Assembly: GCA_022796875.1 (NCBI GenBank)
Contig: JAAWJJ010000015.1
Span: 1 to 59,890, forward strand
Direction: 5' to 3'
Source: Eubacterium sp.
Lineage (GTDB): Bacteria > Bacillota > Clostridia > Lachnospirales > Lachnospiraceae
Length of the DNA: 59,890 nucleotides
Positions 47,275-57,040 of the stretch are shown in pieces. The translations under genes and the position numbers were made by a program. The notes beneath the pieces were generated by a model that did not search any database, was not told the DNA's origin, and saw nothing but the letters and a program-made list of their open reading frames with translations. Within the stretch, counting starts at the first letter, position 1. Every line of letters begins with the position of its first letter.

Positions 47275-48288
47275 ATGGCAAAAGTAAGTGTATTAGGCGC
47301 AGGAAGCTGGGGAATTGCCCTGGCGACAGTATTAGCTGACAACGGACATCAGGTCACGGTATGGTCCGTAATTGAAAACGAAATTAAAATGCTTCAGGAG
47401 TACCGGGAGCATAAAGATAAATTACCGGGAGTGCGGTTAGAAGAAAGTATTTCTTTTACAACGGATCTGGAAGCGGCGATAACCGGACGGGAGTTGATTG
47501 TCATGGCGGTACCGTCTTCCTTTATCCGGAGTACGGCGAAGCAGGCGGCTCCGTTTGTGGCAAAAGGGCAGATCCTTGTCGATGTGGCAAAAGGAATCGA
47601 AGAGGCAACTTTGATGCCGATGGTAGACATTATCGAGCAGGAAATTCCGCAGGCGTCCGTAGCAGTGCTCTCCGGGCCGAGCCATGCGGAAGAAGTGGGC
47701 AGAAAATTGCCGACCACGGTAGTCGCAGGTGCAAGGAAGAAAGAAATCGCTGAATTTATTCAGTCGATCTTCATGAATCAGGTATTTCGCGTTTATACAA
47801 GCCCGGACGTTTTGGGAATTGAACTGGGCGGTTCTTTAAAAAACGTCATCGCGCTGGCGGCCGGTATGGCGGATGGACTCGGATATGGCGACAATACGAA
47901 AGCGGCGCTGATCACGCGCGGAATATCCGAAATTTCCGAACTTGCGCTGGCTATGGGAGCGAAAAGCGAAACGTTGAACGGACTGTCCGGTATCGGCGAC
48001 CTGATCGTTACGTGTGCAAGTAAACACAGCCGCAACCGGAAAGCCGGTATGCTGATCGGACAGGGAATGACCATGAAAGAAGCGATGGATGAAGTGAAAA
48101 TGGTAGTAGAGGGCGTATATTCTGCCAAAGCGGCTATCGTGCTCGGTGAAAAATACGGCGTACGCCTGCCGATTATCGAACAGGTAAACGACGTGCTGTT
48201 CCACGATGTGCCGGCAAAAGAGGCCGTTACCAATCTGATGCTGCGTGAAAAACGCACGGAGCATAGCAGCCTGGAATGGAGCAATTAA
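47275..48288 (+). CDS. gpsA: NAD(P)-dependent glycerol-3-phosphate dehydrogenase
   Basis: I start at ATG 47275 (337 residues), behind AAAGGAGG. The longer reading from 47230 lacks a ribosome site. The Rossmann motif [10 protein letters not shown] begins at residue 7. Catalytic lysine [13 protein letters not shown] and the GIGDL segment are present. It reduces dihydroxyacetone phosphate to glycerol-3-phosphate for PlsY. Confidence 0.97.
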   Translation: MAKVSVLGAGSWGIALATVLADNGHQVTVWSVIENEIKMLQEYREHKDKLPGVRLEESISFTTDLEAAITGRELIVMAVPSSFIRSTAKQAAPFVAKGQILVDVAKGIEEATLMPMVDIIEQEIPQASVAVLSGPSHAEEVGRKLPTTVVAGARKKEIAEFIQSIFMNQVFRVYTSPDVLGIELGGSLKNVIALAAGMADGLGYGDNTKAALITRGISEISELALAMGAKSETLNGLSGIGDLIVTCASKHSRNRKAGMLIGQGMTMKEAMDEVKMVVEGVYSAKAAIVLGEKYGVRLPIIEQVNDVLFHDVPAKEAVTNLMLREKRTEHSSLEWSN

Positions 48289-48290
48289 TA

Positions 48291-48737
48291 ATGAAAGAAA
48301 ATACAAAAGTGATAAAGATAAAGTACTTTACGGATAAAATAGATAAACTGACGTATATCGACGGGAAATCCGACTGGATCGATTTGCGGGCAAGCGAAGA
48401 CGTCCATTTGAAAGCCGGCGAGTTCAAACTGATTCCGCTGGGCGTGGCGATGCAGCTTCCGGCCGGATACGAAGCGCATGTCGTGCCGCGCAGTTCCACG
48501 TTTAAAAATTACGGGATTATCCAGACGAACAGCTGCGGCATTATCGACGGTTCTTACTGCGGGGAGGAAGATATGTGGCGTATGCCGGTATATGCGGTCC
48601 GGGATACGCTGATCCGCACAAACGACCGCATTGCGCAGTTCCGCATTTTTAAAAACCAGCCGAAAATTGAATTTGAAGAAACCGCTTCGTTAGGCCATGC
48701 AAACAGAGGCGGTTTTGGCAGTACCGGGATTTCGTAA
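48291..48737 (+). CDS. dut: dUTP diphosphatase
   Basis: This 148-residue protein starts at ATG 48291, just after gpsA; the upstream ATG at 48276 overlaps gpsA and is less likely. All five dUTPase motifs appear in order: the DLRAS-type start with [33 protein letters not shown] with the catalytic aspartate, RIAQFRI, and [10 protein letters not shown] short insert ([11 protein letters not shown]) follows motif 3. It removes dUTP and makes dUMP. The placement beside gpsA and topoisomerase genes has no obvious functional logic. Confidence 0.92.
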   Translation: MKENTKVIKIKYFTDKIDKLTYIDGKSDWIDLRASEDVHLKAGEFKLIPLGVAMQLPAGYEAHVVPRSSTFKNYGIIQTNSCGIIDGSYCGEEDMWRMPVYAVRDTLIRTNDRIAQFRIFKNQPKIEFEETASLGHANRGGFGSTGIS

Positions 48738-48764
48738 GATTCCCGAAAAAGGAGAGAAGTAATT

Positions 48765-50687
48765 ATGGCAAAACAACCGGTTTATGACGAGAGCAGCATT
48801 GCGGTGCTCGAAGGTTTGGAAGCCGTCCGCAAAAGACCGGGAATGTATATCGGCAGCGTGTCCCGTAAAGGGCTGAATCACCTGATTTATGAAATTGTAG
48901 ATAACGCGGTAGACGAACATCTGGCAGGCGCGTGCGATACGATCTGCGTCACGTTGGAAAAAGACGGTTCCTGTACGGTGGAGGATAACGGGCGCGGGAT
49001 TCCGGTCGGCATGCATGCCAAAGGGATTCCGGCCGCCCGGGTGGTGTTTTCTACATTGCATGCAGGTGGCAAATTTGACGATTCCGTATACAAAACAAGC
49101 GGGGGCCTGCATGGAGTAGGCTCTTCCGTCGTTAACGCGCTGTCGGAATATATGGACGTGGAGATCTGCCGCGAGGGATACATTCACCATGACCGCTATG
49201 CAAGAGGGATTCCGACAGTGGAGCTGGAAAAAGGAATGCTTCCGGTGCTGGGAAAGACAAAAAAGACCGGGACGAAAATTAATTTTCTGCCGGATGCGGA
49301 AATTTTTGAAAAAACCGTTTTTAAAGAAGAGGAAGTAAAAAGCCGTCTGCATGAAACGGCTTATTTAAATCCGGCTCTTACGATCATATATGACGATCTG
49401 CGCAAAGACGAACCGGAACATATCGAATATCATGAAGAGGAAGGCATTATCGGATTTGTAAAAGACCTGAATAAAAATTCGGAATCCCTGCATGAGCCGA
49501 TTTATTTTTCCGGTGAGAGCGAGGGAATCACGGTGGAATGCGCGCTGCAGTATATCGGGGAATTCCATGAGAACGTGCTGGGATTTTGCAATAATATATA
49601 TAACGCCGAGGGCGGAGCGCATCTGACCGGGTTTAAGACGACTTTTACGAGCATTATTAACCAGTATGCAAGAGAGCTCGGCATATTAAAGGAAAAAGAT
49701 GCCAATTTTACCGGGACGGATGTCCGCAACGGTTTAACAGCGGTCATTTCCGTTAAACATCCGTCGCCGCGTTTTGAGGGCCAGACAAAAACAAAACTGG
49801 ACAATCAGGACGCCGCCCGCGTGACCGGAAAAATAACGGGAGATGAGATGCAGCTTTTCTTTGATAAGCATCTGGAAGTGTTAAAGACGGTGATCGGATG
49901 CGCGGAAAAAGCGGCGAAGATCAGAAAAACGGAAGAAAAGGCGAGGACGAACCTGCTGCAGAAGCAGAAATTTTCGTTTGATTCCAACGGAAAGCTTGCC
50001 AACTGCGAAAGCAGGGACGCCGGCAAATGCGAGATCTTTATCGTCGAGGGGGATTCGGCCGGCGGTTCTGCAAAAACGGCCAGGGATCGCAGTTTCCAGG
50101 CGATTCTGCCGATTCGGGGAAAGATTTTGAACGTGGAAAAAGCGAGCATTGATAAAGTGCTTGCCAATGCGGAAATTAAAACAATGATCAATGCGTTCGG
50201 ATGCGGATTTTCTGAAGGGTTTGGCAATGATTTTGATATTGCAAAACTCCGGTATGACAAGATTATCATTATGGCGGACGCCGATGTGGACGGCGCCCAT
50301 ATTTCCACGCTTTTGCTGACGTTGTTTTACCGGTTTATGCCGGAACTGATTTTTGAAGGACATGTGTATATCGCGATGCCGCCTCTTTACAAGGCTATGC
50401 CGAATAAAGGGGAAGAGGAATATCTGTATGACGACGATGCGCTGGAGAAATACAAAAAGAAACATAAGGGTTCGTTTATTTTGCAGCGTTATAAAGGACT
50501 GGGGGAAATGGATGCGGAGCAGCTCTGGGAAACGACGCTGGATCCGGAACGCCGTCTGTTAAAAAAAGTAGAGATTGAAGACGCCAGAATGGCTTCCGAC
50601 GTAACGGAAATGCTGATGGGCACTGAAGTGCCGCCGCGAAAGCAGTTTATTTATGAACATGCGCTGGACGCAGAACTGGATATATAA
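48765..50687 (+). CDS. parE: Topoisomerase IV/gyrase-type subunit B
   Basis: This 640-residue protein carries the GHKL ATPase motifs ([30 protein letters not shown]), the transducer lysine QTKTKLDN, and a TOPRIM domain (VEGDSAGG and DADVDGAHI), ending in [11 protein letters not shown]. It pairs with the short subunit A that follows. Because the A subunit lacks a clear GyrA box, I call the pair ParE/ParC-like. Clostridia often carry this second gyrase-like set, and annotation varies. GGAGAG precedes the start. Confidence 0.85.
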   Translation: MAKQPVYDESSIAVLEGLEAVRKRPGMYIGSVSRKGLNHLIYEIVDNAVDEHLAGACDTICVTLEKDGSCTVEDNGRGIPVGMHAKGIPAARVVFSTLHAGGKFDDSVYKTSGGLHGVGSSVVNALSEYMDVEICREGYIHHDRYARGIPTVELEKGMLPVLGKTKKTGTKINFLPDAEIFEKTVFKEEEVKSRLHETAYLNPALTIIYDDLRKDEPEHIEYHEEEGIIGFVKDLNKNSESLHEPIYFSGESEGITVECALQYIGEFHENVLGFCNNIYNAEGGAHLTGFKTTFTSIINQYARELGILKEKDANFTGTDVRNGLTAVISVKHPSPRFEGQTKTKLDNQDAARVTGKITGDEMQLFFDKHLEVLKTVIGCAEKAAKIRKTEEKARTNLLQKQKFSFDSNGKLANCESRDAGKCEIFIVEGDSAGGSAKTARDRSFQAILPIRGKILNVEKASIDKVLANAEIKTMINAFGCGFSEGFGNDFDIAKLRYDKIIIMADADVDGAHISTLLLTLFYRFMPELIFEGHVYIAMPPLYKAMPNKGEEEYLYDDDALEKYKKKHKGSFILQRYKGLGEMDAEQLWETTLDPERRLLKKVEIEDARMASDVTEMLMGTEVPPRKQFIYEHALDAELDI

Positions 50688-50691
50688 TATA

Positions 50692-50793
50692 AACGCCGGA
50701 AAACAGAACATAGAAATGCTGGAAAACAGGACATGAAAATGCTGGAAAACAGAACATGAAAATGCTGAAAATGCCGGAAAGCAGGACATAAAA
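50692..50793 (+). repeat. 23-bp tandem array between parE and parC
   Basis: Units start at 50692, 50716, 50739, a truncated one at 50762, and 50771, with core ATGCTGGAAAACAGRACATG. Units two and three differ by one base. The array fills most of the 164-base spacer. Each full unit contains an ATG or a stop-like TGA or TAA. It is not a CRISPR: there are no spacers. Confidence 0.9.
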
Positions 50794-50851
50794 TCGACGG
50801 AACAGGCAGGAACACAGGGAAAGAATTTCATCGCTTAAAGGAGAGAGTATC

Positions 50852-53086
50852 ATGAGTGAAGACCAGATTATCCGTACAGAGTATTCGGAGATCATGCAAA
50901 AATCATATATTGATTACGCCATGAGCGTTATCGTATCAAGGGCGCTGCCGGATGTGCGCGACGGGTTAAAGCCGGTGCAGCGCCGTACGCTGTATGATAT
51001 GTATGAGTTAGGCATCCGTTATGACCGGCCATACCGGAAATGCGCAAGGATCGTCGGAGATACAATGGGTAAATATCATCCTCACGGAGATGCTTCCATT
51101 TATGATGCGCTGGTCGTTCTGGCGCAGGATTTTAAGCGGGAAGTCCCGTTAGTAGACGGCCATGGAAATTTCGGCTCGATCGAGGGCGACGGCGCCGCGG
51201 CCATGCGATATACGGAAGCGCGGCTCCAGAAAATTACCCAAGAGGCTTATCTGGCGGATCTGGACAAAGACGTTGTGGATTTCGTCCCGAACTTTGACGA
51301 AACGGAAAAAGAACCGGAAGTGCTGCCGGCGCGCGTACCGAATCTGCTCGTAAACGGCGCGGAGGGCATCGCAGTTGGCATGGCGACCAGTATTCCGCCG
51401 CACAATCTGGGCGAAGTGATCGACGGAGTGGAAGCCTATATCAAAAATCCGGGGATTACAACGGAGGAAATGATGGCTTATATTCCGGGACCGGATTTCC
51501 CGACCGGCGGAATCGTGGTCAATAAAGACGATCTGCCGGAAATATATGAAAAAGGGTTCGGGAAGATCAAACTGCGCGGAAAAGTAGAACTGGAAAAAGG
51601 GAAAGGCGGCAAGGACAGGCTCGTCATTACGGAGATCCCTTATACTATGATCGGGGCGAATATCGGGAAGTTTTTAAACGATGTTTATACGTTGGTGGAA
51701 ACGAAAAAAACGACGGACATTACCGATATTTCTAATCAGTCCTCCAAAGACGGCATCCGTATTGTATTGGAACTCAAAAAGGGAGCGGACGCGGAAAATC
51801 TGGAAAACCTGCTGTATAAAAAGACCCGTCTGGAAGATACGTTCGGCGTGAATATGCTGGCGGTTGCGGACGGAAAGCCGGAAACGATGGGGATCGTAGG
51901 TATTATTCGCCATCATGTGGATTTTCAGTACGAACTGGCACACCGGAAATATACGACCCTGCTTCACAGAGAAGAGGAAAAAAGGGAAATCCAGGAGGGA
52001 CTGATCAAAGCGTGTGGCATCATCGACCTGATCATTGAGATTATCCGCGGAGCACAAAGCGTGAAAGATGCGAAGCAGTGCCTGATGACCGGGGATACTT
52101 CAAAAATCACTTTTAAATCGAAAGCTTCCGAGGGCATGGCCGCGCAGCTAATGTTTACGGAGCGTCAGGCGACGGCGATTCTGGAACTGCGGCTTTCCAA
52201 ACTGGTCGGCCTGGAAATAGAAGCGTTATTGAAAGAACATGACCGTACGCTGCAAAATATTGAAACATATGAGGATATCCTTTCTAACCGTACATCCATG
52301 GCGAAGACGATCATCAAAGAATTGCACTATTTCCGGAAAGAGTTTGCCAAAGCACGCAAAACGCTTGTGGAAAACGGAAAGGAAGCGGTCTATGAGGAAA
52401 AGAAAGTGGAAGAGATGGAAGTTGTTTTCCTGATGGATCGCTTCGGTTATGCAAAGACCGTCGACGTATCGGTTTTCGAACGAAATAAAGAGGCGGCCGT
52501 TTCGGAAAACAAATACATTTTTACCTGCAAAAATACGGATAAGATCTGTATGTTTACAAACACCGGACAGATGCATTTGATCAAAGTACTGGACGTGCCG
52601 TTTGGAAAATTCCGAGAAAAGGGCAAGCCGATCGACAACATCAGCAATTACGACAGTGAAAAAGAAAGTATCTGTTATCTGGCTCCTTTAGAAGAAGTCA
52701 AAACGCACCGGCTTGTGTTTGGGAGCGCGGGAGGCATGATCAAGCTGGTGGACGGCAGCGAATTTGACGTATCCCGGAAAACGTCGGCGGCTTCCAAACT
52801 GGCGGACGGGGATGAAGTATTGCTGGTCAAAGCGTTGTACGGCGGAGAAACGATCGTATTCCGGACGGTGAAAAACATGTTTTTGCGGATTTCCACCCTT
52901 GAGATTCCGCAGAAGAAAAAAGGAGCGATCGGCGTAAGAGGGATTCGTCTGGCGCAAAACGATCAGGTAAAAGAGTATTACGTACTGGCGGAGGGCGATA
53001 CTGCGTCGGTAGAATCTTCCGGAAAAGAAGTTAACTTGCATCGGCTGAAGATCGGAAGCCGGGATACGAAAGGGTCCAGGCACTAA
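50852..53086 (+). CDS. parC: Topoisomerase IV/gyrase-type subunit A
   Basis: This 744-residue protein has [29 protein letters not shown], and the active-site tyrosine in AMRYTEARL. The C-terminal beta-pinwheel is short. The place of the GyrA box reads [11 protein letters not shown], not QRRGGKG, so wrapping and supercoiling activity is doubtful and ParC-like decatenation more likely. AAAGGAGAG sets the start. Confidence 0.85.
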   Translation: MSEDQIIRTEYSEIMQKSYIDYAMSVIVSRALPDVRDGLKPVQRRTLYDMYELGIRYDRPYRKCARIVGDTMGKYHPHGDASIYDALVVLAQDFKREVPLVDGHGNFGSIEGDGAAAMRYTEARLQKITQEAYLADLDKDVVDFVPNFDETEKEPEVLPARVPNLLVNGAEGIAVGMATSIPPHNLGEVIDGVEAYIKNPGITTEEMMAYIPGPDFPTGGIVVNKDDLPEIYEKGFGKIKLRGKVELEKGKGGKDRLVITEIPYTMIGANIGKFLNDVYTLVETKKTTDITDISNQSSKDGIRIVLELKKGADAENLENLLYKKTRLEDTFGVNMLAVADGKPETMGIVGIIRHHVDFQYELAHRKYTTLLHREEEKREIQEGLIKACGIIDLIIEIIRGAQSVKDAKQCLMTGDTSKITFKSKASEGMAAQLMFTERQATAILELRLSKLVGLEIEALLKEHDRTLQNIETYEDILSNRTSMAKTIIKELHYFRKEFAKARKTLVENGKEAVYEEKKVEEMEVVFLMDRFGYAKTVDVSVFERNKEAAVSENKYIFTCKNTDKICMFTNTGQMHLIKVLDVPFGKFREKGKPIDNISNYDSEKESICYLAPLEEVKTHRLVFGSAGGMIKLVDGSEFDVSRKTSAASKLADGDEVLLVKALYGGETIVFRTVKNMFLRISTLEIPQKKKGAIGVRGIRLAQNDQVKEYYVLAEGDTASVESSGKEVNLHRLKIGSRDTKGSRH

Positions 53087-53102
53087 GAGATGATATGGAT
53101 AT

Positions 53103-53340
53103 AACTGTTGTAAAGTTAACAGTTCAGTCCACGCCTCTTAAACAAGCCACAGACCGCCTGCCAGAGGCATGCTATCCGCTGCTGAAAGCAGCTCCTGTCT
53201 GAGGCTTAAGGGGCGTTCCACTCATCGCCTTTATTATGTGCTCATTCATGCAAGCACAAGGTGAATTGCCGCAATGCGGCAAGAGAGGGTGGCCTGGGCC
53301 ATGATTCGCCCATAATTTCGGCGCTGGCTGAACTGTTACG
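53103..53340 (+). ncRNA. Structured 230-nt intergenic element, candidate non-coding RNA or multicopy repeat
   Basis: The element is bounded by an 11-base perfect inverted repeat, TAACAGTTCAG (53117-53127) with 53328-53338. A rival hairpin (AACTGT at 53103, ACAGTT at 53119) can sequester the same left arm. Inside lie a long-range pairing of CGCCTCTTAA-type sequence (53132) with GGCTTAAGGGGCG (53203), a GCTGCT-GAA-AGCAGC hairpin (53178-53192), GTGCT/AGCAC (53238-53257), a perfect TTGCCGC-AAT-GCGGCAA hairpin (53266-53282) and a GGCCTGGGCC palindrome (53291). No ORF fits. This much pairing suggests RNA or a mobile repeat; I cannot name the family. Confidence 0.6.
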
Positions 53341-53361
53341 TGAAAAATCTTCATATTTTTC

Positions 53362-53390
53362 TTGACATCGCAAAATACATTTGATAATGT
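53362..53390 (+). promoter_or_regulatory. hppA promoter
   Basis: A perfect TTGACA (53362-53367), then GATAAT (53383-53388, spacing 15) or TAATGT (53385-53390, spacing 17). Confidence 0.55.
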
Positions 53391-53552
53391 AGAAAATAGG
53401 CACTAAAAAAAGAAAAAATGTTGAACACAGATTTTAAATTATGTACTCTCAGGATTTCCAAATATCGGATTTTTGTGCAGTAATTTTCAGACACAAAGGC
53501 TGATACAGAGAAGTTTTGAGAGTATAACTGACAGAAAAGGGAGGAAACTACT
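53391..53552 (+). promoter_or_regulatory. Long structured leader of hppA
   Basis: The 160-base leader can close with ACTCTCA (53445-53451) and TGAGAGT (53517-53523), enclosing TTTGTG (53472-53477) paired with CACAAA (53492-53497). It ends in GGGAGG before the ATG. I do not recognise a known riboswitch consensus. Confidence 0.4.
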
Positions 53553-55565
53553 ATGTTGATCTGGGTTGTGCCAGTAATTGGCATTGTTGCTTTGCTTGTT
53601 GCCGCAGCATTAGCAGCAAATGTGAAGAAGCAGCCGGAAGGAAACGACAGGATGAAAGAGATTGCCGCTGCTATTCACGAGGGTGCGCAGGCATTTTTAA
53701 TGTCTGAATACAAAATTTTAATTATTTTTATTGTTGTCCTGTTTGTAGTAATCGGATTTGGTATTGGCTGGACGACTGCAATCTGCTTCGTAATTGGTGC
53801 CGTGTTTTCAACGTTAGCAGGATATGCAGGTATGAATGTTGCAACAAAAGCGAATGTCCGTACTGCAAATGCAGCAAAAGAACATGGAATGTCAAAAGCA
53901 CTGCCAGTAGCTTTTCGCGGCGGTGCGGTTATGGGACTTTGCGTGGTAGGCCTTGGCCTGTTCGGTGTCAGCGTGATTTATTTCATTACGCAAAACGCGT
54001 CGATTTTAACGGGATTTTCCCTGGGCGCATCATCGATCGCGCTGTTTGCCCGTGTCGGCGGCGGTATTTACACGAAAGCGGCTGACGTAGGAGCGGACCT
54101 GGTAGGTAAAGTAGAAGCCGGGATTCCGGAGGACGACCCTCGTAACCCTGCCGTTATCGCGGACAACGTAGGCGATAACGTAGGCGACGTTGCAGGTATG
54201 GGAGCCGATTTGTTTGAGTCTTACGTTGGATCTCTCGTATCCGCGATCACTTTGGGCATTTTGGCGTTTAACGGCGATCTGTCGGGACAGATTGCCGGCG
54301 CGGTATTCCCGCTGATTCTGGCGGCGATCGGTATTCTTGCTTCCGTTCTCGGCGTATTTTTCGTACGCGGCAAAGACGGCGTGAATCCGCAGAAATCTCT
54401 GGATATGGGTACGAATGTGGCGAATATCATCGTTGTCATTTGTGCAATTATCTTAAGTAAAGTGATTTTAGGTACATTTTTACCGGCAGGCGCAATTATT
54501 GCCGGACTGATTGTCGGAGTATTGATCGGCCATATTACGGGCGTTTATACTTCTGACGAACATAAGCATGTAAAGAAGATCGCAGAGCAGTCGGAAACCG
54601 GTTCTGCCACAAACATCATCAGCGGTCTTGCCGTAGGTATGGAATCTACGGTTATTCCGATTATTTTGATCGCGGCAGGTATTTTTGCAGCTTATCAGTT
54701 TGCCGGGTTATACGGTATTGCTCTGGCAGCCGTTGGTATGCTGGCAACGACGGGAAGTACGGTTGCGGTTGACGCATACGGCCCGATTGCAGATAATGCC
54801 GGCGGTATCGCGGAAATGTCCGAACTGGATGAAAGCGTCCGTGAGATTACCGATAAACTTGACTCTGTCGGAAATACTACGGCGGCGATCGGAAAAGGTT
54901 TTGCAATCGGTTCCGCGGCTTTGACAGCGCTTGCTTTATTCTGTTCTTTCTCGGAAGTAGTAAGCCTGGAAGCAATTGACATTTTAAATACGCGCGTGGT
55001 TGTCGGCCTGTTTATCGGCGGTATGCTTCCGTTCTTATTCTCTTCGATTACCATGCAGGCAGTATCCAAAGCCGCTTACAAGATGATTGAAGAAGTAAGG
55101 CGTCAGTTTAAAGCGGACAAAGGTATCCTGGCAGGCACAAGCAAACCGGACTACAAAAACTGCGTAGGTATTTCCACTCAGGCGGCGTTAAAAGAAATGA
55201 TGCTTCCGGGCGTAATCGCAATCGTAGTTCCGATTTTTATCGGTCTGTTTTTGGGAACCGCAGCGTTAGGCGGATTGTTAGCCGGCGCACTGGTAACCGG
55301 CGTTTTGATGGCGATCTTTATGGCAAATGCCGGCGGCGCCTGGGATAACGCCAAAAAATATATCGAAAGCGGTACCCATGGCGGAAAAGGCAGCGAGCCT
55401 CACAAGGCGGCCGTTGTCGGCGATACCGTAGGCGATCCGTTCAAAGATACTTCAGGACCGTCGATCAATATCCTGATCAAATTGATGACGATCGTATCGG
55501 TAGTATTTGCACCGCTGTTCCTGGCAGTCGCAGACGGATTGGGATTTATTACATATTTTTTTTAA
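53553..55565 (+). CDS. hppA: K+-dependent pyrophosphate-energized Na+ pump
   Basis: This 670-residue membrane pyrophosphatase has about 16 helices. The pyrophosphate site reads [20 protein letters not shown], then [19 protein letters not shown], and a C-terminal [16 protein letters not shown]. The determinant [18 protein letters not shown] has alanine where K+-independent pumps have lysine, so it should need K+. Clostridial K+-dependent members usually pump Na+. Sodium made here could drive the symporter at 210. It is monocistronic, with its own promoter and terminator. Confidence 0.95.
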   Translation: MLIWVVPVIGIVALLVAAALAANVKKQPEGNDRMKEIAAAIHEGAQAFLMSEYKILIIFIVVLFVVIGFGIGWTTAICFVIGAVFSTLAGYAGMNVATKANVRTANAAKEHGMSKALPVAFRGGAVMGLCVVGLGLFGVSVIYFITQNASILTGFSLGASSIALFARVGGGIYTKAADVGADLVGKVEAGIPEDDPRNPAVIADNVGDNVGDVAGMGADLFESYVGSLVSAITLGILAFNGDLSGQIAGAVFPLILAAIGILASVLGVFFVRGKDGVNPQKSLDMGTNVANIIVVICAIILSKVILGTFLPAGAIIAGLIVGVLIGHITGVYTSDEHKHVKKIAEQSETGSATNIISGLAVGMESTVIPIILIAAGIFAAYQFAGLYGIALAAVGMLATTGSTVAVDAYGPIADNAGGIAEMSELDESVREITDKLDSVGNTTAAIGKGFAIGSAALTALALFCSFSEVVSLEAIDILNTRVVVGLFIGGMLPFLFSSITMQAVSKAAYKMIEEVRRQFKADKGILAGTSKPDYKNCVGISTQAALKEMMLPGVIAIVVPIFIGLFLGTAALGGLLAGALVTGVLMAIFMANAGGAWDNAKKYIESGTHGGKGSEPHKAAVVGDTVGDPFKDTSGPSINILIKLMTIVSVVFAPLFLAVADGLGFITYFF

Positions 55566-55609
55566 AACAGATAATGAAATAGAACAAATTTAATAATGTT
55601 TTTGAAACT

Positions 55610-55654
55610 GGGCGTTCCAAGGGCTGAAAGCGGCTGCGGGACGTCCTGTTTTTT
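55610..55654 (+). terminator. hppA terminator
   Basis: GGGCGTTCC (55610-55618) pairs with GGGACGTCCT (55638-55647) with one bulge, followed by GTTTTTT. Confidence 0.7.
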
Positions 55655-55731
55655 GTAATATTTTTGCAATAAGAAAATCACTTCCAGTGTAATAAAAGGA
55701 ATATGGATTTGTCTGATTTGTGCATATTTTG

Positions 55732-55760
55732 TTGAAAAAAACCGAATAAGTATGTATACT
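55732..55760 (+). promoter_or_regulatory. Promoter of the membrane protein gene at 55909
   Basis: TTGAAA (55732-55737), a 17-base spacer and TATACT (55755-55760). The remaining leader of about 140 bases holds no further feature that I can support. Confidence 0.6.
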
Positions 55761-55908
55761 GAAAGAAAAGATACTGTTTTGTAAAAATATTACGGGAATA
55801 GTGTCGGATTATAGTGATTCTTTCAGATGAAATAATGGGTAAATGAGCATTCCATGTATGAAAGAAGAACGACTGATCAAGGGAGGATGAGAGTATGGGA
55901 ATTTTATC

Positions 55909-56814
55909 ATGGCAATTTTCTGGGGGATTATCTGGGGCGTAGTTGTAAACCAGGTAATTAAAAACAAAGGGTATGAGGAAAACTGGTTTTTGTGGGGATT
56001 TTTCTTCAGCATTTTTGCACTGATCGTTGCATTGACAAAACCGGACAGAAATATTATGAAAGCTGTAGTAGAACCGACGCTGCAGGCAGAAAAATTAAAA
56101 AAGAAAGAAGTACTTGTTAATGGAATCTTTGCGGATAAAGTGGATATCTGTTCGCCGCTTCACATTGTTTCATGGGATATACAAAAGGAAAACGACACGG
56201 ATCTGGTCTTGTATATTAAGTTTTGTAATGTATCGGAATCGACGGTTTCGGCAGTCTTGTTTTCTGTATTTGGCTTTAATTCGTTCGGCGATAAAGTTTC
56301 CGTAGGCGGAGAAGATGCTTTTGACGTGATAGGGCAGGATCTTTCGGTGAAACCGGGTCAGTTTGGGAATGTTCAGATGATGCTGCCGGATACAAGAATA
56401 AGGAAAATAGACGTCAGAGTAAAAAAAGTTTGTTTTTCAGACGGGACGATTGAAGAAAGCAGTGCGAGTAAGTGGATTGACACAAATCAAATGCCGTTAT
56501 CTCCGGAACATTCCGATTATGTGAAGAAAGAAAATCCGGAAGGAAAATTCCATGCGATTATAGAGAGCGATTACTGGCAGTGCGTTTGCGGTTTTGTGAA
56601 TACGGGAGATATTTGTAGATCATGCCAGATGGAAAAGAAAGCGGCTTCTGAATTTACGGAAACAAACATAGAAAATACATATCGGAAATTATTTGAAGAG
56701 AGTAGCGTGATTTCCAGGTATCTCGAAAGTGCAGAATATGACGATGCATTTGGCGTTATGATTTCATCCGATATATATAATAAATTAAAAGAAGAATATG
56801 GATTTGTTAAGTGA
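55909..56814 (+). CDS. Hypothetical membrane-anchored protein with a zinc-ribbon segment
   Basis: This 301-residue protein has two N-terminal hydrophobic helices (residues 2-14 and 24-42), a mixed alpha/beta middle, and a C-terminal WQCVCGFVNTGDICRSC motif of the zinc-ribbon type. The start is doubtful. The best-placed ATG, 55895 behind GGGAGGATGAG, opens a different frame that stops after 15 residues, while the main frame's first ATG (55909) has a poorly spaced ribosome site. Either translation is coupled to that tiny ORF, or a one-base change has shifted the true N-terminus. I do not recognise a family. Confidence 0.6.
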   Translation: MAIFWGIIWGVVVNQVIKNKGYEENWFLWGFFFSIFALIVALTKPDRNIMKAVVEPTLQAEKLKKKEVLVNGIFADKVDICSPLHIVSWDIQKENDTDLVLYIKFCNVSESTVSAVLFSVFGFNSFGDKVSVGGEDAFDVIGQDLSVKPGQFGNVQMMLPDTRIRKIDVRVKKVCFSDGTIEESSASKWIDTNQMPLSPEHSDYVKKENPEGKFHAIIESDYWQCVCGFVNTGDICRSCQMEKKAASEFTETNIENTYRKLFEESSVISRYLESAEYDDAFGVMISSDIYNKLKEEYGFVK

Positions 56815-57010
56815 TTTTGATCTTGATAGTTTTCGGAAGATGAAAGACGGCAATATACTGATGTGTTCCGGAGAAGTAAAAGATATGGAAGAAGCAGTAA
56901 ATATTGCGTTATTTGATGTGGTACGTGGTGAAGTAAAAGAATTAACTTATGAAGAGGTAAGTACAATGTATGGCGATATTGAAGAAAATACTTTAACGGT
57001 ATATGAGTAG
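56798..57010 (+). CDS. Small acidic protein overlapping the preceding gene
   Basis: This 70-residue acidic protein (MDLLSDFDLDSFRKMK start, ending ENTLTVYE) overlaps the preceding gene by 17 bases in another frame and fills the space before folC. The ribosome site is only GAAGAA, but overlap would allow coupling. Composition looks coding. Function is unknown. Confidence 0.5.
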   Translation: MDLLSDFDLDSFRKMKDGNILMCSGEVKDMEEAVNIALFDVVRGEVKELTYEEVSTMYGDIEENTLTVYE

Positions 57011-57040
57011 TAACGGGAGTAACGGAAAGGAACACTGTTT

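Noticed and set aside
50692-50793. CRISPR-like array
   Set aside because: Units are directly adjacent, with no unique spacers, and match the slippage repeats seen elsewhere.
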